This document shows, in pieces, positions 26,231 through 34,781 of a stretch of DNA of 64,000 nt (positions are counted from its first letter, which is position 1; each line of letters opens with the position of its first letter). The notes beneath the pieces are model-generated. The model worked only from the letters and a program-made list of their open reading frames with translations, did not search any database and was not told where the DNA came from. This DNA is from Rhodobacteraceae bacterium UBA6213 (GTDB taxonomy: Bacteria > Pseudomonadota > Alphaproteobacteria > Rhodobacterales > Rhodobacteraceae), in the NCBI GenBank assembly GCA_002421605.1, contig DISJ01000012.1:1-64000 (forward strand). The letters run 5' to 3'. Both the position numbers and the translations under genes were made by a program.

Positions 26231-27296
26231 AGAGGTTCTTGTCGTGTTTCTCGACAATCGCGGCAAAGCGACGGGCAAAGCGTTCGTCGGCTTTGGCCTT
26301 TTGTTCCAGCACCTTGCGGGCAAAGACCATGTGGCCTTCGTGGGCTTCCAGCATTTCGGCCATGCGGGTGTTGGTGGCCGCACCAATGCCCGCCATCGCG
26401 GTCTGCGCCTCTTGGTCGGTTTTTACGCCGATTTCGTTGATACGGTGCGCCACGTCTTGCTGCTGCGCGGTCTTGAGGCTTTTGGTCAGCGCATCATAAA
26501 GCACCACCCGCTGCTTGGTGTCGGTTTGCAGCTTGTTGATCAGCACCATCTGCGTTGCGGCCTGGTTTTGCAGGGAATCGACCCAGGTTTTGCCCTTTTC
26601 GATATAACGTTCCAGCGTCTGGCTTTTGGCGATTTTCACCTGTTCGTCCTGCACCATTGCGTTGTGGCGCACGTTGAGGTCTGCCAGTTCGGTTTCAAGC
26701 CGGGTGCGGGCGGCGGCGTCTTGTTCAACCGCAATCTTGTTTTCCAGATCAATGATCTTTGGATCCAGCGCCTCGATCTCGGCGCGCACGGATTCGAGCG
26801 CGGCCACCGTGGCTTCGCGGTCTGAAAGCGTTTCGGTGAGGTTGGTTTCAACCTTCGTCTTCTGCTCGTTCAGAACGGCCAGTTGACCTTCCAGAAGTCG
26901 CACGATCACGTCTGATTTGCCTATCAGGTCTTGCAGCTTGGCGTCGATGCTGGCCGAGCGCAGGCGTTCTTGGCGCATCGCTTCGGATTTGCCGCGCGCG
27001 AAAATACCGACAAAGCTTTCCCAGCCGGATTTCGTGCGCATTTGGTCAAAGTCACGCGAAAACCCTGCCGTTACATCATCGAGCCCCATGATCAGCTCGG
27101 CGATATTGGCGTTCATCGCGTCGGCATGGGTTTGCACATCGGCGAGCGTGGCGTTTTCGATATCGAGTGTGATGTCTTGCCCGGCCTCGGCCTTGACCCG
27201 TGCCACCTCGATCCGCGCGGTCAGCGCGGCCATGCGCGCTTGCGTTTCGGCCACTTGCTTCTGGCTTTCCTCGATCTGCGCCTCGAAACTCGGCAT
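26220..27296 (-). CDS. Coiled-coil protein, first gene of the AAA+ operon (distantly TelA-like)
   Basis: 358 aa, almost entirely helical, with heptad-like runs over residues about 5-50 and 120-230 (VRLLEGQLAVLNEQKTKV, ESVRAEIEALDPKIIDLENK). No signal peptide or membrane segment. The later part (AATQMVLINKLQTDTKQRVV, then SLKTAQQQDVAHRI) recalls the toxic-anion-resistance TelA family in style, but I see no decisive motif. GGAGG precedes ATG 27296, which is preferred over an upstream TTG. As the first gene it is probably the most abundant product, perhaps a scaffold for the ATPase. Confidence 0.75.
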   Translation of the reverse strand: MPSFEAQIEESQKQVAETQARMAALTARIEVARVKAEAGQDITLDIENATLADVQTHADAMNANIAELIMGLDDVTAGFSRDFDQMRTKSGWESFVGIFARGKSEAMRQERLRSASIDAKLQDLIGKSDVIVRLLEGQLAVLNEQKTKVETNLTETLSDREATVAALESVRAEIEALDPKIIDLENKIAVEQDAAARTRLETELADLNVRHNAMVQDEQVKIAKSQTLERYIEKGKTWVDSLQNQAATQMVLINKLQTDTKQRVVLYDALTKSLKTAQQQDVAHRINEIGVKTDQEAQTAMAGIGAATNTRMAEMLEAHEGHMVFARKVLEQKAKADERFARRFAAIVEKHDKNLYGE

Positions 27297-27442
27297 CGTC
27301 GCCTCCAATGTTAATACCTTTCACAAGCTGGTGGGTGCGTGTGCGCATTTCCAGACCCGCTCTGCGAAAAGCTAGCGAAAACCGGCTCACCAATCCACCG
27401 CTTTCGGTTGCAGGGGCTTGGCCGCAGCGATACGGTTTTCAA

Positions 27443-28723
27443 ATGGAACATACAGCCGCCATTTACGCCCAGATCGGCGCGCGCCGCGATGACCTTATCG
27501 CGCTGACGCAAGACCTGATCCGGATTCCGACGCTGAACCCGCCGGGCCTGCATTATCGCGACATCTGTGACTATCTCGCAGCACGTCTGGAACCGCAGGG
27601 CTTTGCCGTTACCTTTGTGCGCGCCGAGGGTGCGCCGGGCGATAGTGCGCAATATCCACGCTGGAACCTGATCGCGCGGCGCGAAGGGGCGGGGCCGGGC
27701 GACTGTGTGCATTTCAACAGCCACCACGACGTTGTCGAGGTTGGCCACGGCTGGATCCGTGATCCCTTTGGCGGCGAGTTGGACGACGGGCGCATCTACG
27801 GGCGCGGCTCGTGCGACATGAAGGGGGGCTTGGCAGCCAGTATCGTCGCCGCCGAGGCCTTCATTGCCGCCTGCCCCGACTGGCGCGGCGCGATCGAGAT
27901 TTCGGCTACGGCGGATGAAGAATCAGGTGGTTTTGGCGGTGTTGCCTATCTGGCAGAGCAGGGCTGGTTCGCGCCCGAGCGGGTGCAGCACGTGATCATT
28001 CCAGAACCCTTGCACAAAGACCGCATTTGCCTTGGCCATCGCGGTGTGTGGTGGGCGGAGATTGAAACCAAGGGGCGCATCGCGCATGGCTCGATGCCCT
28101 TTCTTGGCGACAGCGCCATTCGGCACATGGGCGCGGTACTGTCCGAGATCGAAGCAACGCTTTACCCGCTGCTGGCGGGCAAGACCACCGCGATGCCAGT
28201 GATCCCCGAAGGGGCCAAGCAATCGACGCTGAACATCAACTCGATCCACGGCGGACAGGCAGAACCACCCGAGGGCTACACCGGGTTGCCCGCGCCCTGC
28301 GTGGCCGACCGCTGCCGCATCATCATCGACCGCCGCTTTCTGATCGAAGAAGATCTGGTTGAGGTGAAGCGCGAAGTGACGGCGCTGCTAGAGCGGGTCA
28401 AGGCCGGGCGCCCGACGTTTTCTTATGAAGTGCGCGACATGTTCGAAGTGCAGCCAAGCATGACCGACCGCGAGGCGCCCATTGTGCGTTCTACCGCCGC
28501 AGCAATCGAAAAGGTGCTGGGGCGCGAGGCGCAATATGTGGTTTCGCCCGGCACCTACGATCAGAAACATATCGACCGAATCGGGCGATTGAAAAACTGC
28601 ATCGCCTACGGACCGGGTGTGCTTGACCTTGCGCACCAGCCTGACGAATGGGTGGGCGTGGACGATATGGCAGACAGCGCGCGGGTGATGGCGCTGGTGC
28701 TGGCAGAACTGCTAGCCGGATGA
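27443..28723 (+). CDS. M20-family deacylase (ArgE/DapE-like)
   Basis: 426 aa zinc peptidase/deacylase. Metal ligands are visible in FNSHHDVV (H94, D96), GRGSCDMKGG (D125) and TADEESGGFGG (E159 catalytic, E160 ligand), with a dimerisation insert between. Family members remove acyl or amino groups from N-acyl amino acids or short peptides; the annotation 'acetylornithine deacetylase/succinyl-diaminopimelate desuccinylase family' fits, without fixing the substrate. ATG 27443 fits the family; the longer frame runs into non-coding DNA. About 150 bp upstream of a peptide-binding-protein gene, so it may process what that transporter brings in. Confidence 0.88.
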   Translation: MEHTAAIYAQIGARRDDLIALTQDLIRIPTLNPPGLHYRDICDYLAARLEPQGFAVTFVRAEGAPGDSAQYPRWNLIARREGAGPGDCVHFNSHHDVVEVGHGWIRDPFGGELDDGRIYGRGSCDMKGGLAASIVAAEAFIAACPDWRGAIEISATADEESGGFGGVAYLAEQGWFAPERVQHVIIPEPLHKDRICLGHRGVWWAEIETKGRIAHGSMPFLGDSAIRHMGAVLSEIEATLYPLLAGKTTAMPVIPEGAKQSTLNINSIHGGQAEPPEGYTGLPAPCVADRCRIIIDRRFLIEEDLVEVKREVTALLERVKAGRPTFSYEVRDMFEVQPSMTDREAPIVRSTAAAIEKVLGREAQYVVSPGTYDQKHIDRIGRLKNCIAYGPGVLDLAHQPDEWVGVDDMADSARVMALVLAELLAG

Positions 28724-28871
28724 ATGCGGCGCCACCCGCTCCGCGGGGGGATATTTGATCTGAAGCATTTTGCAAAACCTTGCAAACCGCTTGATCGATG
28801 AGAGTTTCGCGGCAATCATGGTGCCCAACCGATGGCGCCGCCGCGTCGCGGACCCAACAGGGAGACGAGAA

Positions 28872-30344
28872 ATGAAAAAACTGTTCAAGCCGGCATTTGC
28901 CGCGCTTTTGCTGAGCGCCGGAATGGCCTGGGCTGCGCCGGATTCGATTACCGTCGGCATGGTGCTGGAACCGCCAAACCTTGACCCCACCTCAGGTGCC
29001 GCTGCGGCGATTGACGAGGTGGTTTATGCCAACGTTTTTGAAGGGCTGACCCGGTTCGGGCCCGACGGCGCAGTGCTGCCCGGTCTGGCCGAAGCGTGGG
29101 AAGTTTCGCCCGACGGCAAGATCTGGACCTTCTTTCTGCGCTCGGGTGTGACCTACCATGACGGTAGCGCTTTTGATGCGTATGATGTGGAATTCAGCCT
29201 TAACCGCGCCCGCGCCGCCGATAGCGCCAATGCGCAAAAGCCGCTGTTTGCTGGTATCGAGCTGGTCGAAGTTTTTGAGCCGGGCGTGGTGGTGGTTTCG
29301 CTGAACGCACCGGATGGCGCCTTTGCGTGGAAGATGGCGTGGGGTGACGCGGTCATTGTGGCGCCGGAAACGGCGGCAAGCCTTGCCACCAACCCTGTCG
29401 GCACCGGACCATTCGTGTTTTCAGAATGGGTGCAGGGCGATCATGTGACGCTGACAGCCAACGAAAATTATTGGGGCGGTAAGCCGGCGCTGGCGAAGGC
29501 CACGTTCCGCTTCATTTCCGACCCGACCGCCGCCTTTGCTGCGATGATGGCGGGCGATGTCGATGCCTTCCCGAACTTTCCAGCGCCCGAAACGCTGCCG
29601 CAACTGGCCGCCGATCCGCGCTTTAAGGTGATCATCGGTTCGACCGAAGGCGAGACGATTCTGGCGATGAACAACAAGCAGTCGCCTTTGGACAACGTGC
29701 TGGTGCGCGAGGCGGTTGCCCATGCGATCAACCGTCAGGACATCATTGACGGTGCGATGTTCGGCTATGGTACCCCGATTGGCACGCATTTTGCCCCACA
29801 CAACCCCGACTATGTCGATCTGACAGCGCTGTCGGCCTATGACCCTGAAAGGTCGAAGGCGCTACTGACCGAAGCCGGGGTGACGGGGCTGAAGCTGCGT
29901 CTTGCGCTGCCGCCGCCGACCTATGCGCGCCGAGGAGGCGAGATTATCGCGGCCCAGTTGCGTGCGGTCGGGATCGAGACCGAAATCACCAATATGGAAT
30001 GGGCGCAGTGGCTGGAGCAGGTGTTCCGCGGGCGTGACTTTGATCTGACCATTGTCAGCCATACCGAGCCGATGGACGTCGATATCTACGCGCGGCCCGA
30101 CTATTACTTCCAATATGCGCGGCCCGAGTTTGTGGAGCTGATGGATCAGCTGAAAGGCACCAGCGATGTTGCGGCGCGCAGCGATTTGCTGGCGCAGGCG
30201 CAAGAGATGATCGCTAAGGATTATGTCAACGGCTACCTGTTCCAGTTGGCAAAAACCGGCGTTGCCAATGCCAAGATCGAGGGCCTTTGGGAAAATTCGC
30301 CGACGCAGGCGAACGATCTGACCGCGGTACACTGGGTCGATTGA
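28872..30344 (+). CDS. ABC transporter substrate-binding protein, peptide/nickel family (SBP_bac_5)
   Basis: 490 aa periplasmic protein of the DppA/OppA class. A signal peptide (MKKLFKPAFAALLLSAGMAW, cleavage after AWA) is followed by family motifs such as GLAEAWEVSPDGKIWTFFLR, NPVGTGPFVFSEW and ENYWGGKPAL. ATG 28872 has GGAGACGAG upstream; the longer frame lacks a signal sequence. It should feed the permease/ATPase genes that start at 31445, although an opposing gene lies between them. A terminator follows. The ligand may be a peptide, a sugar or another small molecule. Confidence 0.93.
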   Translation: MKKLFKPAFAALLLSAGMAWAAPDSITVGMVLEPPNLDPTSGAAAAIDEVVYANVFEGLTRFGPDGAVLPGLAEAWEVSPDGKIWTFFLRSGVTYHDGSAFDAYDVEFSLNRARAADSANAQKPLFAGIELVEVFEPGVVVVSLNAPDGAFAWKMAWGDAVIVAPETAASLATNPVGTGPFVFSEWVQGDHVTLTANENYWGGKPALAKATFRFISDPTAAFAAMMAGDVDAFPNFPAPETLPQLAADPRFKVIIGSTEGETILAMNNKQSPLDNVLVREAVAHAINRQDIIDGAMFGYGTPIGTHFAPHNPDYVDLTALSAYDPERSKALLTEAGVTGLKLRLALPPPTYARRGGEIIAAQLRAVGIETEITNMEWAQWLEQVFRGRDFDLTIVSHTEPMDVDIYARPDYYFQYARPEFVELMDQLKGTSDVAARSDLLAQAQEMIAKDYVNGYLFQLAKTGVANAKIEGLWENSPTQANDLTAVHWVD

Positions 30345-30368
30345 TCTGTGCGAATGCTGCGTGAACCG

Positions 30369-30394
30369 ACGCCGCCCCCTAACCGGGGCGGCGT
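30369..30394 (+). terminator. Hairpin terminator after the binding-protein gene
   Basis: Perfect 9-bp stem CGCCGCCCC/GGGGCGGCG with loop CTAACC, then TTGTCGTTT. It lies between the convergent binding-protein and L,D-transpeptidase genes. The T-tract is weak. Confidence 0.6.
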
Positions 30395-30407
30395 TGTCGT
30401 TTCAGGG

Positions 30408-31220
30408 TCAGCTTGCTGGCGCTGCGGGCGCTGTTGCTTCGGCAACGGCGGCCTCTGCTGCCGCAGCGGCAGCGACGGATGCGGCATCGGCTTCGATGGC
30501 CGCGATATCGGTGGCGGCGACCAGATAGCCGGTCGATAGTGCGACCACCGGGCCTTCCAGTTCGAGGCTTTCTTCTTGGGTGCGCACCTTTACGTGCATG
30601 CCCAGCTCGGATTCGTCGAACAGGTCGATGATGTCCTGGTTGAACAGACGGATGCAGCCCGCCGAGGTGGCCTTGCCGATTGACGAGGGGTCCATTGTGC
30701 CATGGATGCGATACATGGTATCGACCCCGCCGCGGTAAAGGTAGAGAGCGCGCGCGCCCAACGGGTTATCAAGCCCACCCGGCAAGCCCGCCGCGAGCGG
30801 GCCGTAAAGATCGGGTTCTTGGCGAATCATGTTCTGTGTGGGCATCCAGCCGGGGTATTCTTCGCGGCGGCGCACATCTGCGTCACCGCGGAAGCCATAG
30901 CCTTCGCGGCCCACGGCGATGCCAAAGCGCATAGCAAGCCCCGGTTCGACCACATGGTAGAGAAAGCGCGCGAACGGATCGACCACCAGCGTGCCGGGTT
31001 CTTCTGAACCGTTGTAATCAACCCATTGGCGCCGGTTACGTTCGTTGAGATAGGCGGGACTGACCGCGGGAATGACGTATTCGCCATCAACCCGCTCGGC
31101 ATATTCCGGTGGCGCGGAAAAGGACGAGGTTGCCATTTGCGGCTCGGAACAAGCCGAAAGCGCCAAGCTGACGCAGAGCGCAAGCGCTGCGCGCTTCGGA
31201 AATCTGGTAGATTTTAGCAC
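30408..31220 (-). CDS. L,D-transpeptidase lipoprotein (YkuD/ErfK family)
   Basis: 270 aa. Residues 1-24 form a lipoprotein signal with the lipobox LSAC (lipidated Cys24). The YkuD domain (about 78-215) ends in the catalytic motif IHGTMDPSSIGKATSAGCIRL, with His173 and the nucleophile Cys189 that attacks peptidoglycan stem peptides to make 3-3 cross-links or attach protein. The C-terminus is a low-complexity Ala/Glu tail. The start is GTG 31220 with AGGAG five bases upstream; the longer frame adds an unlikely leader before the lipoprotein signal. It sits on the opposite strand between the two parts of an ABC transporter locus. Confidence 0.9.
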   Translation of the reverse strand: MLKSTRFPKRAALALCVSLALSACSEPQMATSSFSAPPEYAERVDGEYVIPAVSPAYLNERNRRQWVDYNGSEEPGTLVVDPFARFLYHVVEPGLAMRFGIAVGREGYGFRGDADVRRREEYPGWMPTQNMIRQEPDLYGPLAAGLPGGLDNPLGARALYLYRGGVDTMYRIHGTMDPSSIGKATSAGCIRLFNQDIIDLFDESELGMHVKVRTQEESLELEGPVVALSTGYLVAATDIAAIEADAASVAAAAAAEAAVAEATAPAAPAS

Positions 31221-31444
31221 ATTTGCTCCTGAATTTTCCGCGGTCACGCGCGAATCCCGACTGTTGCCGGGTGTTGAACCTATCTGCAACAGCGCATGGG
31301 CGCCGCGTCAAGCCCTTGCGCGCAATCGATGCCGCGTGTGTGACCGGATATGCTACAGCACGCGCAGGGCCGCCAGAGCTTCGCCGCAGGCTCTGGACCC
31401 CGCAAGACGCAGCGACTAGCCTGCCGCAGCACATGGGGGGCTGA

Positions 31445-32389
31445 ATGGCGCGATACTTGGTCAAGCGATTGCTTTCGCTCATCGCGAGCTTGCTGGCGGC
31501 GAGTCTGGTGATCTTCGCGGTGATCGAGGTGATCCCCGGCGACCCGGCATCTTATATGCTTGGCATGAACGCCGCCCCTGACACGGTGGCGGCTCTGCGC
31601 GATGCGCTTGGGCTGAACGTACCGTTGCCGATGCGCTACCTCGGCTGGCTTGGCGGTATGCTGACGGGCGATTTCGGTATCTCCTACACCTACAAGGTGC
31701 CGGTGGCGGACCTTGTGGCGGACCGGTTGCTGATTTCACTGCCGCTGGCGGGGCTGGCGCTGCTGCTTTCAACCGTCGTTGCCATGCCAATCGGGCTGTT
31801 GGCCGCGGCCCGGCGCGGGCGGCCTGCCGACTATATGGTGATGGGGGGCACGCAATTGGGGATTGCGGTGCCCAATTTCTGGTTCGCGATGCTTTTGGTG
31901 TTGGCCTTCGCGCTGCATTGGCGGGTGTTTCCCGCAGGCGGCTTTCCCGGTTGGGGCGACCCGCTGATGGCGCTGCGCGCGCTGACCCTGCCGGCGGTGG
32001 CGCTGGCGCTGCCGCAGGCCGCGATTCTGGCGCGGGTGCTGCGCTCGGCGCTGATTGAGACGCTGGGGCAAGACTATATCCGCACCGCGCGCGCCAAGGG
32101 CCTGAGCGGCGCGCAGGCGCTGACCCGGCACGCGCTGCGCAATGCAATGATTCCGGTGCTGACCATTCTGGGGATGCAGTTTTCGTTTTTGCTGGCAGGA
32201 GCGATCATCATTGAAAACGTGTTCTACATACCCGGTCTTGGTCGACTGATTTTTCAGGCGATCACCCAGCGCGACCTGATCGTGGTCGAATCGGTGGTGA
32301 TGATTCTGGTCTTCGCGGTGATCCTTGTGACTTTTCTGACCGATATCGCCTACGCTGCGGTTGACCCGCGCCTACGGGTGCGCGGATGA
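31445..32389 (+). CDS. Peptide-type ABC transporter permease (DppB-like)
   Basis: 314 aa with six membrane helices. The N-terminus MARYLVKRLLSLIASLLAAS is the usual DppB opening, and the EAA loop with the coupling glycine is read in IRTARAKGLSGAQALTRHAL. It forms the pore with the next gene's product. GGGGGGCTGA precedes the start. It overlaps the next permease by four bases (ATGA), and the four genes to 36226 form one operon. Confidence 0.94.
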   Translation: MARYLVKRLLSLIASLLAASLVIFAVIEVIPGDPASYMLGMNAAPDTVAALRDALGLNVPLPMRYLGWLGGMLTGDFGISYTYKVPVADLVADRLLISLPLAGLALLLSTVVAMPIGLLAAARRGRPADYMVMGGTQLGIAVPNFWFAMLLVLAFALHWRVFPAGGFPGWGDPLMALRALTLPAVALALPQAAILARVLRSALIETLGQDYIRTARAKGLSGAQALTRHALRNAMIPVLTILGMQFSFLLAGAIIIENVFYIPGLGRLIFQAITQRDLIVVESVVMILVFAVILVTFLTDIAYAAVDPRLRVRG

Positions 32390-33195
32390 AGCCCGGCCTT
32401 GCCATTGGCGGGGTGCTGGCAGGTGTTGCGCTGATTGCGGCGCTAGTTTCGCTGGTCTGGACGCCTTACGACGTGACCGTGCTGACGATTGCAGAAAAGT
32501 TGCAAACGCCTTCGCCGGCGCATTGGCTGGGCACCGACCATTTCGGGCGCGACATCGCCGCGATGCTGATGGTGGGCGCGCGCACCTCGCTGGCGGTGGC
32601 GCTGGTGGCGGTGGGTATCGGCATGGGGCTGGGTGTGCCGCTGGGCTTGCTGGCGGCGGCGCGGCCCGGCTGGGCGGATGAGCTGACCATGCGTGGCAAC
32701 GATTTGATCTTTGCCTTCCCCTCATTGGTGATTGCCATTCTCATCACTGCGGTTTTTGGCCCCTCAGCAATCAACGCCATCATCGCCATCGGCATTTTCA
32801 ACATTCCGGTCTTTGCCCGTGTCACCCGTGGTGGCGCGATGAGCCTTTGGACGCTCGATTACATCCGCGCGGCGCAGGTGGCAGGCAAGGGGCGCGCGCG
32901 CATTTCGGCTGAACACATCCTGCCCAACATCGCCAACCTGTTGATTGTGCAGGGAACGATCCAGTTTTCGCTGGGTATTCTGGCCGAGGCGGGGCTGAGC
33001 TATGTGGGCCTTGGCGCGCAGCCGCCGTTGCCAAGCTGGGGCCGGATGTTGGCCGATGCGCAGACCATGGTGACGCTGGCACCGCATGTGGCGATCTTTC
33101 CCGGCCTTGCGATCGTAGCAACAGTGCTGGGGCTGAACCTGCTGGGCGACGGTTTGCGCGATGCGCTTGACCCAAGGTTGAGGCGCGCACGATGA
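32386..33195 (+). CDS. Peptide-type ABC transporter permease (DppC-like)
   Basis: 269 aa inner-membrane protein with DppC features: an extracellular loop motif HWLGTDHFGRDIAAMLMVGA and the EAA loop IRAAQVAGKGRARISAEHIL. About six membrane helices. The second half of the heterodimeric pore. Starts inside the end of the first permease gene and ends overlapping the ATPase gene by ATGA. Confidence 0.94.
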   Translation: MKPGLAIGGVLAGVALIAALVSLVWTPYDVTVLTIAEKLQTPSPAHWLGTDHFGRDIAAMLMVGARTSLAVALVAVGIGMGLGVPLGLLAAARPGWADELTMRGNDLIFAFPSLVIAILITAVFGPSAINAIIAIGIFNIPVFARVTRGGAMSLWTLDYIRAAQVAGKGRARISAEHILPNIANLLIVQGTIQFSLGILAEAGLSYVGLGAQPPLPSWGRMLADAQTMVTLAPHVAIFPGLAIVATVLGLNLLGDGLRDALDPRLRRAR

Positions 33196-34781
33196 GTTTG
33201 CTATCCGTCACCGACCTTTCGGTTTCGATCAACGGCATGGCGCTGTTGGACGATGTCGCCTTCACGCTCGCCCCCGGTGAGATTTTCGGGCTGGTGGGCG
33301 AAAGCGGCTCGGGCAAATCGCTGACGGCGCTGGCGCTGATGGGGCTTTTGCCGCAAGGCGCATTAACCACGGGGCACGCTGAACTGGAAGGCGTGGACCT
33401 GTTGAACCAGTCAGAGCGGGCAATGTGCGCGCTGCGCGGCAACCGCATCGGGATGATCTTTCAAGAGCCGATGACGGCGCTCAACCCCTTGATGACTATT
33501 GGCGATCAGGTAGCCGAAACGCTGATGGTGCACCGCGCGATGCCGCGCGGCGAGGCGCTGGCGGTGGCGCGCGAAAAGCTAGATCGGGTCGGCCTGCCGG
33601 AGCCGCGCTTTCCGCTGAACATCTACCCGCACGAGCTTTCGGGAGGGCAGCGCCAAAGGGTAGCCATTGCGCTGGCCATCGCACTGAAACCCGCACTGCT
33701 GATTGCCGACGAGCCGACCACGGCGCTCGATGTCACGACGCAGGCGCAGATTCTTGAATTGCTGCGCGACCTTGTGGAAGACGAGGGCATGGGGCTGATG
33801 CTCATCACCCACGATCTGGCGGTGGTAGCGGGCTTGGCAACCCATACTGCGGTCATGCAATCGGGCCGGATTGTTGAGCAGGGGCTGACAGAGCCCTTGT
33901 TTCGCGCCCGCGCGCACCCCTATACGGCAGCGCTTTTTGCGGCCTCGGCGCATCAGCCAAAACGCGTCGATATTGGCACGACAGAGCCGCTTTTGGTGGT
34001 GGACCATGCCTTGCGCGCCTATACGCTGGCGCGCCCCTCAGCCTTTGCGCCGCGCCCGTTGTTGCATGCGGTCGATGATGTTTCCTTTACGCTGCATGAA
34101 GGCGAAAGCCTTGGCCTTGTGGGGTCTTCCGGTTGCGGTAAATCGACCCTGACGAGGGCGATACTGGGGCTTGATCACTTGCAAGGTGGCGAGATTCGGC
34201 TTTTTGGCAAGCCGGTCGGGCGGCAGATGCCCAACGACATGCGCGCCGGGGTGCAGGTGGTGTTTCAAGACCCCTACGGCAGTTTCAACCCGCGCTGGCG
34301 CGTCGATCGGCTGGTGGCCGAGCCATTCCATCTGCTGCCCACCGCCCCTGCGGACTGGCGCGAGCGCGTGGCCGAGGCGCTGGTTGAAGTGGGTCTGCAC
34401 CCAGATGATCGGCGCAAATACATTCACGAATTTTCCGGCGGCCAGCGCCAGCGCATCGCCATTGCCCGCGCGCTGATTACCCGGCCAGACTTGATCGTGC
34501 TGGATGAGGCGGTCAGCGCGCTGGATGTGCGCATCCGCGCGCAGGTGCTCGACCTTCTGGCCAGCTTGCGTGTCAGCCACGGCTTGGCCTATCTGTTCAT
34601 CAGCCACGATCTGAGCGTGGTGCGCGCCATCACCGACCGCGTGCTGGTGATGGAGGCGGGGCGGATTGTTGAAGAAGGCCCGACGGAAGCGCTGTTTACC
34701 GCCCCCCGCCACGAAGTCACCCGCCGCCTTGTTGCGGCAACACCGCAGATACCGCCCGATTGGATGGAGAAAATCGCATGA
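33192..34781 (+). CDS. Peptide-type ABC transporter ATPase, fused DppD-DppF
   Basis: 529 aa with two nucleotide-binding domains in one chain. Domain 1: Walker A GESGSGKS (36-43), signature LSGGQRQRVAIA (about 150), Walker B LLIADEPTTALD. Domain 2: Walker A GSSGCGKST (about 311-319), signature FSGGQRQRIAIA (about 414), Walker B LIVLDEAVSALD, where Ser replaces the usual Thr. The single-chain pair powers the two permeases. The last codons overlap the aldehyde dehydrogenase start. Confidence 0.94.
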   Translation: MSLLSVTDLSVSINGMALLDDVAFTLAPGEIFGLVGESGSGKSLTALALMGLLPQGALTTGHAELEGVDLLNQSERAMCALRGNRIGMIFQEPMTALNPLMTIGDQVAETLMVHRAMPRGEALAVAREKLDRVGLPEPRFPLNIYPHELSGGQRQRVAIALAIALKPALLIADEPTTALDVTTQAQILELLRDLVEDEGMGLMLITHDLAVVAGLATHTAVMQSGRIVEQGLTEPLFRARAHPYTAALFAASAHQPKRVDIGTTEPLLVVDHALRAYTLARPSAFAPRPLLHAVDDVSFTLHEGESLGLVGSSGCGKSTLTRAILGLDHLQGGEIRLFGKPVGRQMPNDMRAGVQVVFQDPYGSFNPRWRVDRLVAEPFHLLPTAPADWRERVAEALVEVGLHPDDRRKYIHEFSGGQRQRIAIARALITRPDLIVLDEAVSALDVRIRAQVLDLLASLRVSHGLAYLFISHDLSVVRAITDRVLVMEAGRIVEEGPTEALFTAPRHEVTRRLVAATPQIPPDWMEKIA

